NCBI GenBank assembly: GCA_903887775.1
Contig: CAISRB010000033.1
Location: forward strand, 186,001 to 250,000
Source: an uncultured Bacteroidales bacterium
GTDB taxonomy: Bacteria > Bacteroidota > Bacteroidia > Bacteroidales > FEN-979
DNA length: 64,000 bases
Direction: 5' to 3'
In this document: positions 53,449 through 62,731 of the stretch, in pieces
How positions within the stretch are numbered: the stretch's first letter is position 1
How the letters are laid out: the number at the start of each line of letters is the position of its first letter
The notes under the pieces: model-generated
What the model saw: only the letters and a program-made list of their open reading frames with translations
Told to the model about the DNA's origin: nothing
The model's database searches: none
Program-made: the position numbers and the translations under genes

Positions 53449-54129
53449 ATGAGGACAACGCTGATTTTATTGTTGCTTTCGTTAATGCTGAATGTTCCTG
53501 TTTTTGCACAAAAGGAAAATACCCTGTTGCGCAAAGGCAATACGCAGTATGACAAGGGGGACTATAAAGAAGCCGAAAAGGATTACCGCAAGGCATTGGA
53601 AATTAATAAGGAGTCGGTTAAGGGAAAATTTAACCTGGGTACTGCCGTTTACAAAGAAAAGAATTTCGAAGAAGCAGCCAAACTTTATGGAGACCTTTCC
53701 TCGAAGAACCAGGACCGGGATATCGAGGCACAGATCTACCATAACCTTGGTAATTCTTATCTTGAAGCCAAACAGTATGATAAAAGCATTCTGGCTTATA
53801 AGAACTCCCTGATGAATAAGCCCTCGGATCTGGACACCAAATACAACCTTGAATACGCAAAAATGATGCTGAAGAAACAGCAGGAGCAGCAGCAAAAAAA
53901 GCAGGATAAACAAAATCAGGATAAAAAGGATCAGAAGAAAGATCAAAAGAAGCAGGACCAGAATAAGCAGGATCAGAAGAACCAGCCCCCTCAGGATCAG
54001 AAAAAATTGAGCAAGGAAGATGCAAACAGGATGCTTGAAGCATTGAAGAACGATGAAAAGAAGACGATGCAAAAGGTGAAAAAAGAAAAGGCCAAGGTTC
54101 AGGTCACGGGAATTGAAAAAGACTGGTAA
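53449..54129 (+). CDS. batC: BatC, TPR protein with a charged low-complexity tail
   Basis: The 226-residue protein has a signal peptide (1-20), about three TPR units (GNTQYDKGDYKEAEKDYRKA, the segment around FNLGTAVYKEKNFEEAAKLY, and YHNLGNSYLEAKQYDKSI) and then a Lys/Gln/Asp-rich tail (about 142-195) with repeats of DQKK and QNK type. The repetitive codons AAG/CAG/GAT explain a large spurious open frame on the opposite strand. BatC probably bridges the VWA proteins and BatD or BatE in the periplasm. It starts 2 bp after batB. Confidence 0.9.
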   Translation: MRTTLILLLLSLMLNVPVFAQKENTLLRKGNTQYDKGDYKEAEKDYRKALEINKESVKGKFNLGTAVYKEKNFEEAAKLYGDLSSKNQDRDIEAQIYHNLGNSYLEAKQYDKSILAYKNSLMNKPSDLDTKYNLEYAKMMLKKQQEQQQKKQDKQNQDKKDQKKDQKKQDQNKQDQKNQPPQDQKKLSKEDANRMLEALKNDEKKTMQKVKKEKAKVQVTGIEKDW

Positions 54130-54178
54130 GATGGTTTTTGTAAATTGCGATAGGTAATTCGTGTACAATAATATATAT

Positions 54179-56035
54179 ATGGTGTTCAGAAGGTTTTTAT
54201 TGGTTGTGGGATTCTTTGCAATTCTTGCAACAGGCTTCGCCCAGGATGTTTCTTTCCAGGGTTCGGCAAAATCAACTGTAAGCCTGGGTGAATCTTTTAC
54301 ATTGACTTATACCCTGAACAGCCAGGGGACTGATTTCAGGGGACCAAGGCTGAGTGGCTTTGACGTGATCAGCGGCCCTTTTACTTCGACGTCTTCGAGC
54401 ATTCAGTCAGTCAACGGCCGAACTACTATGTCGGTACGTTACTCTTTCCAGTATATCCTTCAGGCAAACAAGGAAGGGACCTTTGATATCCCTCCCGCCA
54501 CAATTACGATAGACCGGCGCACCATAACATCAAACTCTCTCACGGTCAAAGTGACGAAAAATGGCTCTGCGCAAACCGGGACAAGCCAGGGACAGCCGTA
54601 TCAAAATACACAGCAGCAGGGCAATATTCAGACTAACCCTAATGACGTTATGCTGAAAGCCTATGTAAGCAATTCCAATCCTCAGCAGGGAGAAGGGATA
54701 ACAGTGACATACAAAATATATACGAAAGTGCCTGTTTCGCAGATTATGTTCACGAAGGAACCTTCATTCCCGGGATTTTGGTCTCAAAACCTGACTAAAG
54801 AAAAGGAAAAACTTCAGCAATATAACCAGGTCATTGATGGCCAGCAATATATTGTGGCAGATTTACGCAAGTATACCTTATTTCCCCTTAAAAGCGGAAA
54901 GTTAACAATTGAACCTCTGGAACTTGAGTGCCAGGCACAGATCAAGCGTCAGAGTAAAACAAGAACCGGAGATCCTTTTTTCGACGATTTTTTTAATGAC
55001 AGTTTTTTTAACACCTCTTATACACCGGTAGAGAAATCACTTCGTGCCAGCGCTCTGGTGGTCAATGTCAGGCCTTTGCCTGCGACCGGAGTTCCTGAGG
55101 ATTTTGCAGGAGCCGTCGGGAGTTTTAATTTCCATACTGAGCTTGACAGGACCCGGGTCAAGACGAATGAGGCAATCAACCTGAGATGTGTTGTTAGCGG
55201 AGAAGGGAATCTCCAGCTTATTGACAAACTTAATATTACGTTCCCGCCTGATTTTGAGACATACGATCCTAAAGTTTCCAATGATATCAGATCTTCAGAA
55301 AAAGGTGTCAGCGGTTCACAGGTATTCGAATATCTGATCATACCCCGCAAACCTGGAAAATTCAACCTGAAACCGATTTCCTTTTCATTTTATGACCTGA
55401 AGAAAATGAAATACGTGACCCTTACAAGCCCTGATTATACCATCGAGGTTGAAAAAGGGACAGGTGAGGCGGCAAATGTTACATATACAGGAGCCAACCA
55501 CGAGGAGATCAAATATATCAGCAGTGATATCAGGCACATAAAGAACCAGGTATTCAGTCTTTCAAAAAGCGGGGAATATTTTTTTAGTTCTTTGGGATTC
55601 TTTCTTTGTCTTATTGTCCCTCTCCTGTTATTCTTCATCTTTATCATGTTATTCAGGAAATTCAGTGAACGCAGAAGTGATGTGATGTTGATGAAGAACC
55701 TGAGAGCGACCAAAGTAGCCCGTAAACGCCTTAAAAAAGCCGAACTTTATCTGAAAGAAAAGAAAACGCAGGAGTTTTATGTTGAGATTTCCCGGGCTTT
55801 ATGGGGGTACCTCGGGGATAAATTCAGCTTGCCAATCGCAGAACTTTCCATCGACACTGTAAAGCAAACTCTGATTAAAAAAGAGGTGGGTGAAGAAATA
55901 ATCCAAAATTTTATTGATACTTTGAATAATACCGAGTATGCCCGGTTTGCACCCGGGGAGAAATCGGTAAATATGGAACGTGTTTATAATGAAGCGCTTG
56001 CAGTAATTTCAAGAATAGAAAGGGAACTGAGATGA
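54179..56035 (+). CDS. batD: BatD, oxygen-tolerance membrane protein
   Basis: The 618-residue protein has a signal peptide (MVFRRFLLVVGFFAILATG), a long extracytoplasmic region of beta domains (BatD family; SVSLGESFTLTYTLNSQGTD near the start, NEAINLRCVVSGEGN later), one transmembrane helix near 470-493, and a cytoplasmic tail with the FYVEISRALWGYLGDKF pattern. A Gly/Gln-rich linker lies around 130-150. I use ATG 54179 because the GTG at 54161 would only add six residues in front of the signal peptide. It overlaps batE by 4 bp. Confidence 0.92.
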   Translation: MVFRRFLLVVGFFAILATGFAQDVSFQGSAKSTVSLGESFTLTYTLNSQGTDFRGPRLSGFDVISGPFTSTSSSIQSVNGRTTMSVRYSFQYILQANKEGTFDIPPATITIDRRTITSNSLTVKVTKNGSAQTGTSQGQPYQNTQQQGNIQTNPNDVMLKAYVSNSNPQQGEGITVTYKIYTKVPVSQIMFTKEPSFPGFWSQNLTKEKEKLQQYNQVIDGQQYIVADLRKYTLFPLKSGKLTIEPLELECQAQIKRQSKTRTGDPFFDDFFNDSFFNTSYTPVEKSLRASALVVNVRPLPATGVPEDFAGAVGSFNFHTELDRTRVKTNEAINLRCVVSGEGNLQLIDKLNITFPPDFETYDPKVSNDIRSSEKGVSGSQVFEYLIIPRKPGKFNLKPISFSFYDLKKMKYVTLTSPDYTIEVEKGTGEAANVTYTGANHEEIKYISSDIRHIKNQVFSLSKSGEYFFSSLGFFLCLIVPLLLFFIFIMLFRKFSERRSDVMLMKNLRATKVARKRLKKAELYLKEKKTQEFYVEISRALWGYLGDKFSLPIAELSIDTVKQTLIKKEVGEEIIQNFIDTLNNTEYARFAPGEKSVNMERVYNEALAVISRIERELR

Positions 56036-56817
56036 GCGAAAAACAAAATTTATTGGCATTCCTGAAAAGCTTGATCTTCCTGTTATTGCCGGTTTTTATT
56101 GCAGTAACCGCGTATTCATCCGAAAATCAATTATTGATTGCAAAAGGAAATACTGCTTACTCTTCAGGGAAATATCAGGAAGCGATCGTTACATATTCAT
56201 CACTGGTTTCACAGGGACTCGAATCTACTGAACTGTTCTATAACCTGGGCAATTCCTATTTTAAACTCAATGATATTCCACATGCCATACTTTGGTATGA
56301 ACGTGCCAAACGTCTTGATCCCGGAAATGAGGATGTTAATTTCAACCTGAACGTTGCAAACAGCAGGATTACCGACAAGATTGAACCACTGCCCGAATTT
56401 TTTGTGAAGCGCTGGCTGAAACTCGTTTCCGACCTGTTCCCGATGGATACCTGGGCAATTGCTGGTGTCGCTTTTCTCATCGCGTCACTGTTCATGTTTT
56501 TGTTGTATCTTGCATCGAGGGTACTTCTCATTCGTAAGTTAGGTTTCTGGCTGGGGTTTTCGACATTGCTTCTTTCTGTTGTTTTTCTTTTCTTTGCTTG
56601 GGGGAGCTACCGCTCCATGAAGTCCGACCAATCAGCTATAATCATAAATCCCACCGTAACAGTCAAAAGTTCGCCCGACGAAAAAAGCACCGACATATTT
56701 GTTATCCATGAAGGGTGCAAAGTTCAGATCGTCGATCATATCGGGAACTGGTATGAAATCCGCATCGTGAATGGCAGTGTAGGCTGGGTTGAACAGGATA
56801 AATTTGAGAAGATTTAA
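56032..56817 (+). CDS. batE: BatE, TPR and SH3-like membrane protein
   Basis: The 261-residue protein has a signal/anchor (about 11-30), a TPR region (GNTAYSSGKYQEAIVTYSSL and following), two central transmembrane helices (about 140-158 and 168-192), and a C-terminal bacterial SH3-like domain (NPTVTVKSSPDEKSTDIFVIH ... VGWVEQDKFEKI). It is the last gene of the Bat operon. The SH3 domain suggests binding to peptidoglycan or a peptide. Confidence 0.9.
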   Translation: MSEKQNLLAFLKSLIFLLLPVFIAVTAYSSENQLLIAKGNTAYSSGKYQEAIVTYSSLVSQGLESTELFYNLGNSYFKLNDIPHAILWYERAKRLDPGNEDVNFNLNVANSRITDKIEPLPEFFVKRWLKLVSDLFPMDTWAIAGVAFLIASLFMFLLYLASRVLLIRKLGFWLGFSTLLLSVVFLFFAWGSYRSMKSDQSAIIINPTVTVKSSPDEKSTDIFVIHEGCKVQIVDHIGNWYEIRIVNGSVGWVEQDKFEKI

Positions 56818-56856
56818 GAGTACTTCTCATCAATAATTTTTCCATCCGATTTTTTT

Positions 56857-56887
56857 TTTGCAGTTAAGGTATTTTAATTTATATTTG
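56857..56887 (+). promoter_or_regulatory. Strong Bacteroidota-type promoter for the beta-propeller protein
   Basis: TTTG (56857-56860, after a run of T) and TATATTTG (56880-56887) are 19 bp apart, the best consensus match in the window. It predicts a start near 56894 and a leader of about 33 nt, and separates the T9SS pair from the Bat operon. Confidence 0.7.
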
Positions 56888-56926
56888 TTCGTTTAAAGGA
56901 GAAACCGTTAAATCAAACCTAAAACT

Positions 56927-59752
56927 ATGAAAAATAGACATTTACTCTCTCTATTACGGACAGCTTTTGTTGGATTGTTTTTACTCGTCCTTGCATCAGT
57001 TATCTTTGCCGGCAACCCTGTTGTCAAAGGAAGTACACGAAATGATGATCCTTATTTTCGTCAGAAAGCAAATCAGACCACTGGCGTTATTTCAGGGACT
57101 GATGTGCTGAAAGCTCAGTTACAGGCAGAGCAGATGCATTTAAAATCCTCATCAAGGCTCAACCTGGATTGGGCTCCGCTTGGTCCGACAAATATTGCCG
57201 GGCCTGTTTGGTCTGCAATTTTTGACAACCGTGATGCAACGGGTACAACTATTTATGCAGGAGCTCCTGACGGTGGCATCTGGTATTCGACAACTTTAGG
57301 TTTGACATGGCATGCAGTTGGTACCCCTGATGGGAATATCCCAAGGGTTTCCTGCCTTGCCCAGTCGAAAAGCGGTGTTTTTTATGCCGGCACCGGCCAG
57401 GTTTTTAAAAACAGTTATGACTATGGAAACGGGCTTTACCGGTCTACCGATGGCACTAATTTTACCCTTGTCCCCGGAACCGCGTTCAATGCGCATTGGT
57501 TGGGCATTGCCCAGCTTGCTTCCGATCCCAGGAATGAGCGCATGTATGTCGCCACAATAGGAGGTATTTATTATTCTGATAACGGGACAGACTGGATCAC
57601 TGCTAAGCCCGGTTATGCAAATGATGTTGCTGTGGGCAGCGACGGAACGGTTCTTGCTGTCGTTGATGATTCGGTTTATGTTGCGAGGGCAGGGGATATA
57701 AATAACTTCGTTCTTCTCAGCACAGGTGATTCAACTAAACTTCCAAATAAGACCATAGGATGGAACAGGGTTGCAATTGCTCCTTCCAATCCTCTCGTGA
57801 TGTATGCCTCCATAATTCTTCCTTCAGGATTCATGAAAGGCATCTACAACTCGGTAGACGGCGGAGATACATGGACATTGATTTTCCCGGCAAGCGTTTC
57901 AATGGAACCATACGGAATTAACGGCTTTAACGATAATGCAATTGCAGTTGTACCGAATAATCCGGATCAGATCTTTATCGGATCAAAAAAAATGTGGAGT
58001 GGCAAAAGAGTTGCCGATCAGAATTATTTCGACTGGGAAATCGTAAGCGACGGTTCCATCCCGCCATCAGACGTAACTTTTGCACCAAATTACCATCATC
58101 AGTATTCATTCCAGCCTGGTAACAGTGGCCGCATGGCATTATCTACGGATGGAGGAGTTGCGGTGGCAACGATCAGGCCCGGACAAATTGTATATCAGAC
58201 TTCACCCCTGAACATGCAGATTGGCCGTTTTTGGACTTTGGCGAATACCTACAATAAAAATTATGTAATGGGGGGGGCATACCATAACGGGTCAATCGTT
58301 GTTGGAGCATATTATCCCAGCCTTGTCAACGATCCATCGAACGGTGTTCAGATTTGGAAGGATGGCAATAGTTATGGCGATGAAGGCCGCACGGGAGGCT
58401 CCTGTGTCTGGAGTAAGATCAACCCGAATATCGTTATCTATACGAATACCGACTCCAATAGCTCAACTTACCGTACCATGCGCCGTCGTGAGCTTACCGA
58501 CCTGACATATGACAATGATCCTCTCGGATCTGATATCCTTGTTACAAGTGCTGTAAATCTCCCGATCGCTCTTGCCGAAAGCTTTGATTATATTCATTCT
58601 TTCGACAGTGTAAAATATTACAACAAATCAGACAATCCGATTCCGCCCCAGACCCCACTCACTGTAAACAGCAAAAACGGTAATTTCCCGTTTGTATATA
58701 CTACTGCAAGCATCATTCCTCCCCATGACAGCTTAATGATAGCTGACCCGATTGCCGCCCGTTTCTTTATGTGTACGACAAAAGGAGGCCAAAAAGGCGT
58801 TTTCATGTCAAAGGTTGTGCTGCAATTTGACCATAAAGCTCAATGGTTCCTCGTATATAAGGACATTTCCCCGGTTTCCTACGGCGATATCTCTACTCTT
58901 GCAGTCTCGAACGACATGAATACCCTCTGGATGGGAACAACGCAAGGTCATTTATACAGGGCAAGCAACCTTCTGATGGCACATGATTCAGCCACTGCTG
59001 ATTATAACAGCCCCACGTTTATTATCAGCAACGACACCTTACAGGGAACTCCGTTTTCAGGCAGGTATGTAACCGCCATCTCTGTTGATCCGAATAACCC
59101 GAATCACGTGATGGTGACTTTGGGGAATTATGGAAATGCGAATTATGTTTACCAGACTCAAAATGCCCTTGACCAGGTGCCTGTATGGCATGATGCAACC
59201 GGGAACCTTCCTGGAAGTCCTGTACTTAGCGGGATCATCGAAATGCATAATGCAAATAATGCAATCCTTGGAACTGAATGGGGCATTTATACAACTTCGA
59301 ATCTTACCAATGCTTCCCCTACCTGGGAACCCGATATGGCCAACATGGGGAATGTTCCGGTACCAGTCCTTTCACAACAGACAATTCAGAATTATTCCAT
59401 TCTGAATTACGGTGCAGTTTATGCTGCTACCTGGGGACTTGGGTTATACAGAGACACCACCTATCTTACTCCGGTTGGGGTTGATCCCGGACCTTCATCG
59501 GGAAGGAATAGCCATGAACTGAAAATCAGTCCAAACCCTGCAAGAGATTTTGTAAGCATTACATATACTCTGAACCAGTCATCCAATACCGAAATATTTG
59601 TATATGACCTTAATGGAACACTGGTTATGAGCGGCAGCCTTGGAACTAAACCCCAGGGAGAGTCAACCTCCCGTATTGATCTCACTTCTCTTCCATCAGG
59701 CATGTATATTATTCGTATAAATAATTCTTACGGTAAAGTTGTCAAGCAGTAA
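56927..59752 (+). CDS. Secreted beta-propeller (BNR/sortilin-like) protein with T9SS domain
   Basis: The 941-residue protein has a Sec signal (hydrophobic about 10-28, ending FAGN) and a large region of exo-alpha-sialidase/sortilin-like repeats. These carry Asp-box-type segments (STTLGLTWHAVG, STDGTNFTLVP, SDNGTDWITAK, SVDGGDTWTLIF). The C-terminal part ends in a type A T9SS sorting domain (about 860-941: HELKISPNPARDFVSITY, VYDLNGTLVMSG, LPSGMYIIRI). No sialidase catalytic residues can be assigned, so it is best called a propeller-type surface protein. It is followed by a second T9SS cargo 28 bp downstream. Confidence 0.88.
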   Translation: MKNRHLLSLLRTAFVGLFLLVLASVIFAGNPVVKGSTRNDDPYFRQKANQTTGVISGTDVLKAQLQAEQMHLKSSSRLNLDWAPLGPTNIAGPVWSAIFDNRDATGTTIYAGAPDGGIWYSTTLGLTWHAVGTPDGNIPRVSCLAQSKSGVFYAGTGQVFKNSYDYGNGLYRSTDGTNFTLVPGTAFNAHWLGIAQLASDPRNERMYVATIGGIYYSDNGTDWITAKPGYANDVAVGSDGTVLAVVDDSVYVARAGDINNFVLLSTGDSTKLPNKTIGWNRVAIAPSNPLVMYASIILPSGFMKGIYNSVDGGDTWTLIFPASVSMEPYGINGFNDNAIAVVPNNPDQIFIGSKKMWSGKRVADQNYFDWEIVSDGSIPPSDVTFAPNYHHQYSFQPGNSGRMALSTDGGVAVATIRPGQIVYQTSPLNMQIGRFWTLANTYNKNYVMGGAYHNGSIVVGAYYPSLVNDPSNGVQIWKDGNSYGDEGRTGGSCVWSKINPNIVIYTNTDSNSSTYRTMRRRELTDLTYDNDPLGSDILVTSAVNLPIALAESFDYIHSFDSVKYYNKSDNPIPPQTPLTVNSKNGNFPFVYTTASIIPPHDSLMIADPIAARFFMCTTKGGQKGVFMSKVVLQFDHKAQWFLVYKDISPVSYGDISTLAVSNDMNTLWMGTTQGHLYRASNLLMAHDSATADYNSPTFIISNDTLQGTPFSGRYVTAISVDPNNPNHVMVTLGNYGNANYVYQTQNALDQVPVWHDATGNLPGSPVLSGIIEMHNANNAILGTEWGIYTTSNLTNASPTWEPDMANMGNVPVPVLSQQTIQNYSILNYGAVYAATWGLGLYRDTTYLTPVGVDPGPSSGRNSHELKISPNPARDFVSITYTLNQSSNTEIFVYDLNGTLVMSGSLGTKPQGESTSRIDLTSLPSGMYIIRINNSYGKVVKQ

Positions 59753-59780
59753 TTATCAATAACAAAATAAAACTCCAGAT

Positions 59781-61286
59781 ATGAAAAGATTTTTATCCAT
59801 CCTCTTGCTGTCACTCTTTGCCGCTGCTACCATGGCAGGAACAGAAGTATATGCACCCACTCTGAAATCACCGGCAGACAATTCCATAAACCAGATGCCA
59901 AATGTGATTGTCAGCTGGAATGCCATTGTCGGCAGTACGGGATTGCAGTATGAAGTGCAGCTTGATACTATCGCAAGCTTCAATTCGCCTAAGCTTACCG
60001 ATACAACACTGACATTGTTGACGGGCTACACCACCCATGAACTTCTGTTTGCTAAAAAATATTACTGGCGTGTCAGGGCAATTGACCTTCAACAAACATC
60101 GGCATGGTCGACGGTCAGGACTTTCACTGTTTTCAGCCAGGTTACTCTTTCTTCCCCGAAGAACAATGCAACCAATGATACTCTCGGACCTTACCAGGTC
60201 CTGATATGGTCAAATCTCATCCTGGGTAAAGCAATCACCGGTATAAAATATTATGATGTTCAGGTTGATACGACATCGAATTTTAATTCCACTCAGTTGC
60301 ATTCAGGATCTGTTGCTTCAGGCACTACTTATTTCAGGGTCAGTAATCTGAGATTCGGAACTAAATATTACTGGAGGGTTCGTGCACGTCATGATTTGAG
60401 CAACAGCCTGTGGTCAATAGTCTGGAATTTCACTGTTGCCAATGTACTTGTACCGTCCTTACCTACTAACAATGCAGTAGATCAGATGCTTAATGCGAAA
60501 CTTACCTGGAAGGCCATTAAAGGACTCCTGGGATATGAATACCAGCTTGCTTTGGATCCTGGTTTTATAACTGTTGTGGCAGCCTCTGAGGTGGATACAA
60601 ACTTTGTATACAGCCAGTTCACAAGGTTCGGAACAAAATATTACTGGAGGGTAAGAGGCAGGCACATCTCAGATACTATGGCATGGTGTAACAACTATGC
60701 TTTTACTACTATCGATTTAGTAAAACTTACAGCCCCTTCGAACAACTCGACAAATATTGCAGTAAAACCTACAATGAAATGGACCAAGCAAACAGGGATT
60801 GTTAAGTTTCAACTGCAAATCGATGAAGACCAGTCCTTCAGCGGTCCCTTTTTAGACGTAAAGCTGTCTGACACCCTCACCCTGTATGTTTTGACGAAAA
60901 GAATGAACAATGCAACGAAATACTACTGGAGAATGAGGGCTTTCTCTGATTCGCAAATCCCCGACACCAGTAACTGGAGCCTTGTTTGGAATTTTACGAC
61001 CCTGCCATCGACAGGGATTGGCGAAAACGGAGTGCTCACAGCCAGTATTTATCCCAACCCTGCTTCAGGAAAGGTTAACATAAGGCTGGATGCAGAAGAG
61101 CCCGCAACATTGCAAGTGGCTGTCATTGATCTGCTTGGAAGTACTTTTATCCGTGAGCAATTTGAACTGGTCAGCGGAACCAATGTACGGGAAATCAACC
61201 TGACAAACCTGAGTAAAGGAATCTATATTGTACGCCTTTCCTATAATGGAACAGTCGTTAACCATAAGCTGATCGTCGACAGGTAG
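59781..61286 (+). CDS. Secreted fibronectin-III-like repeat protein with T9SS domain
   Basis: The 501-residue protein has a signal peptide (1-20) and four tandem Fn3-like modules of about 95 residues. Each ends in nearly the same strand: KYYWRVRA at 93-100 and 195-202, KYYWRVRG at 286-293 and KYYWRMRA at 380-387. A type A T9SS sorting domain follows (from about 422, SIYPNPASGKVNI to the end). Such proteins are typically surface or matrix components. It lies 28 bp after another cargo gene and is probably cotranscribed with it. Confidence 0.9.
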   Translation: MKRFLSILLLSLFAAATMAGTEVYAPTLKSPADNSINQMPNVIVSWNAIVGSTGLQYEVQLDTIASFNSPKLTDTTLTLLTGYTTHELLFAKKYYWRVRAIDLQQTSAWSTVRTFTVFSQVTLSSPKNNATNDTLGPYQVLIWSNLILGKAITGIKYYDVQVDTTSNFNSTQLHSGSVASGTTYFRVSNLRFGTKYYWRVRARHDLSNSLWSIVWNFTVANVLVPSLPTNNAVDQMLNAKLTWKAIKGLLGYEYQLALDPGFITVVAASEVDTNFVYSQFTRFGTKYYWRVRGRHISDTMAWCNNYAFTTIDLVKLTAPSNNSTNIAVKPTMKWTKQTGIVKFQLQIDEDQSFSGPFLDVKLSDTLTLYVLTKRMNNATKYYWRMRAFSDSQIPDTSNWSLVWNFTTLPSTGIGENGVLTASIYPNPASGKVNIRLDAEEPATLQVAVIDLLGSTFIREQFELVSGTNVREINLTNLSKGIYIVRLSYNGTVVNHKLIVDR

Positions 61287-61290
61287 GAAT

Positions 61291-61926
61291 TTATTTGTTT
61301 TCGAGACTTTTTTTAAATTCCCCGAGGACGATCAAATCCTCTTCAGTGATATAGTTGATATTGAAGGCCTTTTTGACCAGATAATCAAAATCGGTAAGGG
61401 TAATCAGTGGGCAATTTTCCTTTTGAAAACTGGATTGCGCAATACTCAGATTATATGTAAATATTGCAAGCATACCTTTAACCTGGCAACCCACTCCTTT
61501 TAGTGCACTTACAGCCCCCAGACTGCTTGAACCGGTTGAAATGAGATCCTCTATAATGACGGCCCGCTGACCGGAACGGACTTCGCCTTCGATCTGGTTT
61601 GTAAGGCCATGCTCTTTTTTCGATGAACGAACATAGGCAAAAGGTAAAGCAAGTTCCTGTGCGACCAACGCACCCTGAGGTATCCCGCCGGTTGCAACTC
61701 CAACGATCAGTTCAGGTTCCCAGTTATTCTTTTCGATCGCAGCCACAAAATTTTGTCTTATAAAGGTCCTGATTTCAGGATAAGACAGTGTAATTCTGTT
61801 GTCTGTGTAAATTGGGGATTTTATTCCTGATGCCCAGGTGAATAAATTCTTAGGGCTCAATTTAACTGCCTTTATTTTTAACAATAATTCGGCAGTTGTC
61901 AACGCAATATTTTCATTGAATATCAT
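61291..61926 (-). CDS. pyrE: Orotate phosphoribosyltransferase
   Basis: The 211-residue enzyme makes orotidine 5-phosphate from orotate and PRPP. It has FTWASGIKSPIYTDNR, VGVATGGIPQGALVA, the catalytic Lys region YVRSSKKEHGL and the PRPP motif RAVIIEDLISTGSSS. I start at ATG 61926 (MIFNENIALTTA): longer starts would lie inside or beyond the -7 element at 61948-61955. It converges with the T9SS cargo gene (4-bp gap) and is divergent from the Nudix gene. Confidence 0.96.
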   Translation of the reverse strand: MIFNENIALTTAELLLKIKAVKLSPKNLFTWASGIKSPIYTDNRITLSYPEIRTFIRQNFVAAIEKNNWEPELIVGVATGGIPQGALVAQELALPFAYVRSSKKEHGLTNQIEGEVRSGQRAVIIEDLISTGSSSLGAVSALKGVGCQVKGMLAIFTYNLSIAQSSFQKENCPLITLTDFDYLVKKAFNINYITEEDLIVLGEFKKSLENK

Positions 61927-61947
61927 ATTTGCAGTATTTTTTTGCAT

Positions 61948-61955
61948 CAAATTTA
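61948..61955 (-). promoter_or_regulatory. Putative -7 element of pyrE
   Basis: TAAATTTG on the minus strand fits TAnnTTTG and predicts a leader of about 15 nt to ATG 61926. The -33 element is unclear. Confidence 0.5.
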
Positions 61956-61993
61956 CACAAAAAATGGAAGCTGTTCCTGTCATCTCAATTTAC

Positions 61994-62001
61994 TACCTTT
62001 G
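61994..62001 (+). promoter_or_regulatory. Putative -7 element of the Nudix gene
   Basis: TACCTTTG fits TAnnTTTG, 22 bp before ATG 62024. There is no clear -33 TTG. Confidence 0.45.
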
Positions 62002-62023
62002 TTTGTTATAAAACGGCCTGCAA

Positions 62024-62704
62024 ATGAAAATTGATATATACTGCAACGAAAGCCTCATCGTTCTCATAGATACCAGGCCGGTAATGAAAAAGGATGGTGA
62101 AGTTCAGGTTCAATATCAGGGAAAAAAAGCTCTGAAGGAGATCGTTTTTGAGTTCGAGAAGACTGGTTTAAAAGGTATATTGTCTGTTTGGTCGGAGGAT
62201 AAATTCAAGCAGATGGTAAAGACTTTTTTTGCCCTTCATGAAAAAGTCGAAGCTGCCGGAGGGGTTGTTTTCAATGAGCATGAAGAATTGCTGGTTATCC
62301 ACAGAAATGGAAAATGGGATCTCCCGAAAGGCAAAATAAACGGTAAAGACCGGCGTAAAGCCTTAAGCAATAGATCAGGCAAAAATGGAAAATCATCTGC
62401 AACGGACCTTGTTGAACGAATCGCACGAATAGCTGCCATCAGGGAAGTCAAGGAAGAGACAGGCTTAAAGAACCTTACAATATCGTCAGAGCTATTCGTT
62501 ACATACCACATATATTTTAATAATGATCGGAGAATCGTCAAACATACACGCTGGTTCAGGATGGAAGCTACAACCGAAGACAGCCTGAAACCGCAAATTT
62601 CCGAGGGAATTATTATTGCGCGCTGGATACCGGCCAATTCACTTGGCTGTATTTTTGCGCATACATACGAATCCCTGAAACCTCTCATTAAATCGGTAAT
62701 GTAA
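62024..62704 (+). CDS. Nudix hydrolase-like protein with interrupted Nudix box
   Basis: The 226-residue protein has an N-terminal domain of about 75 residues of unknown fold, then a Nudix domain (AGGVVFNEHEELLVIHRNGKWDLPKGKI). The box normally reads G-x5-E-x7-REUxEExGU with 12-13 residues between the Gly and RE. Here the Gly (103) and REVKEETGL (140-148) are separated by about 23 extra residues of basic, Ser-rich sequence (DRRKALSNRSGKNGKSSATD). The metal-binding REVKEE glutamates are kept, so activity is possible if the insert loops out. The substrate is unknown. It is followed 27 bp later by a conserved unknown gene. Confidence 0.83.
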   Translation: MKIDIYCNESLIVLIDTRPVMKKDGEVQVQYQGKKALKEIVFEFEKTGLKGILSVWSEDKFKQMVKTFFALHEKVEAAGGVVFNEHEELLVIHRNGKWDLPKGKINGKDRRKALSNRSGKNGKSSATDLVERIARIAAIREVKEETGLKNLTISSELFVTYHIYFNNDRRIVKHTRWFRMEATTEDSLKPQISEGIIIARWIPANSLGCIFAHTYESLKPLIKSVM

Positions 62705-62731
62705 AATACCTGATCTTAAGAACGTAGTATT

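Noticed and set aside
53449-54129. Frameshift in batC
   Set aside because: The reading frame is continuous through the low-complexity tail and ends normally before batD.
53482-54168. 228-codon minus-strand open frame opposite batC
   Set aside because: It is the antisense of the Lys/Gln/Asp-rich tail of BatC, giving an artificial Leu/Ile/Phe-rich protein.
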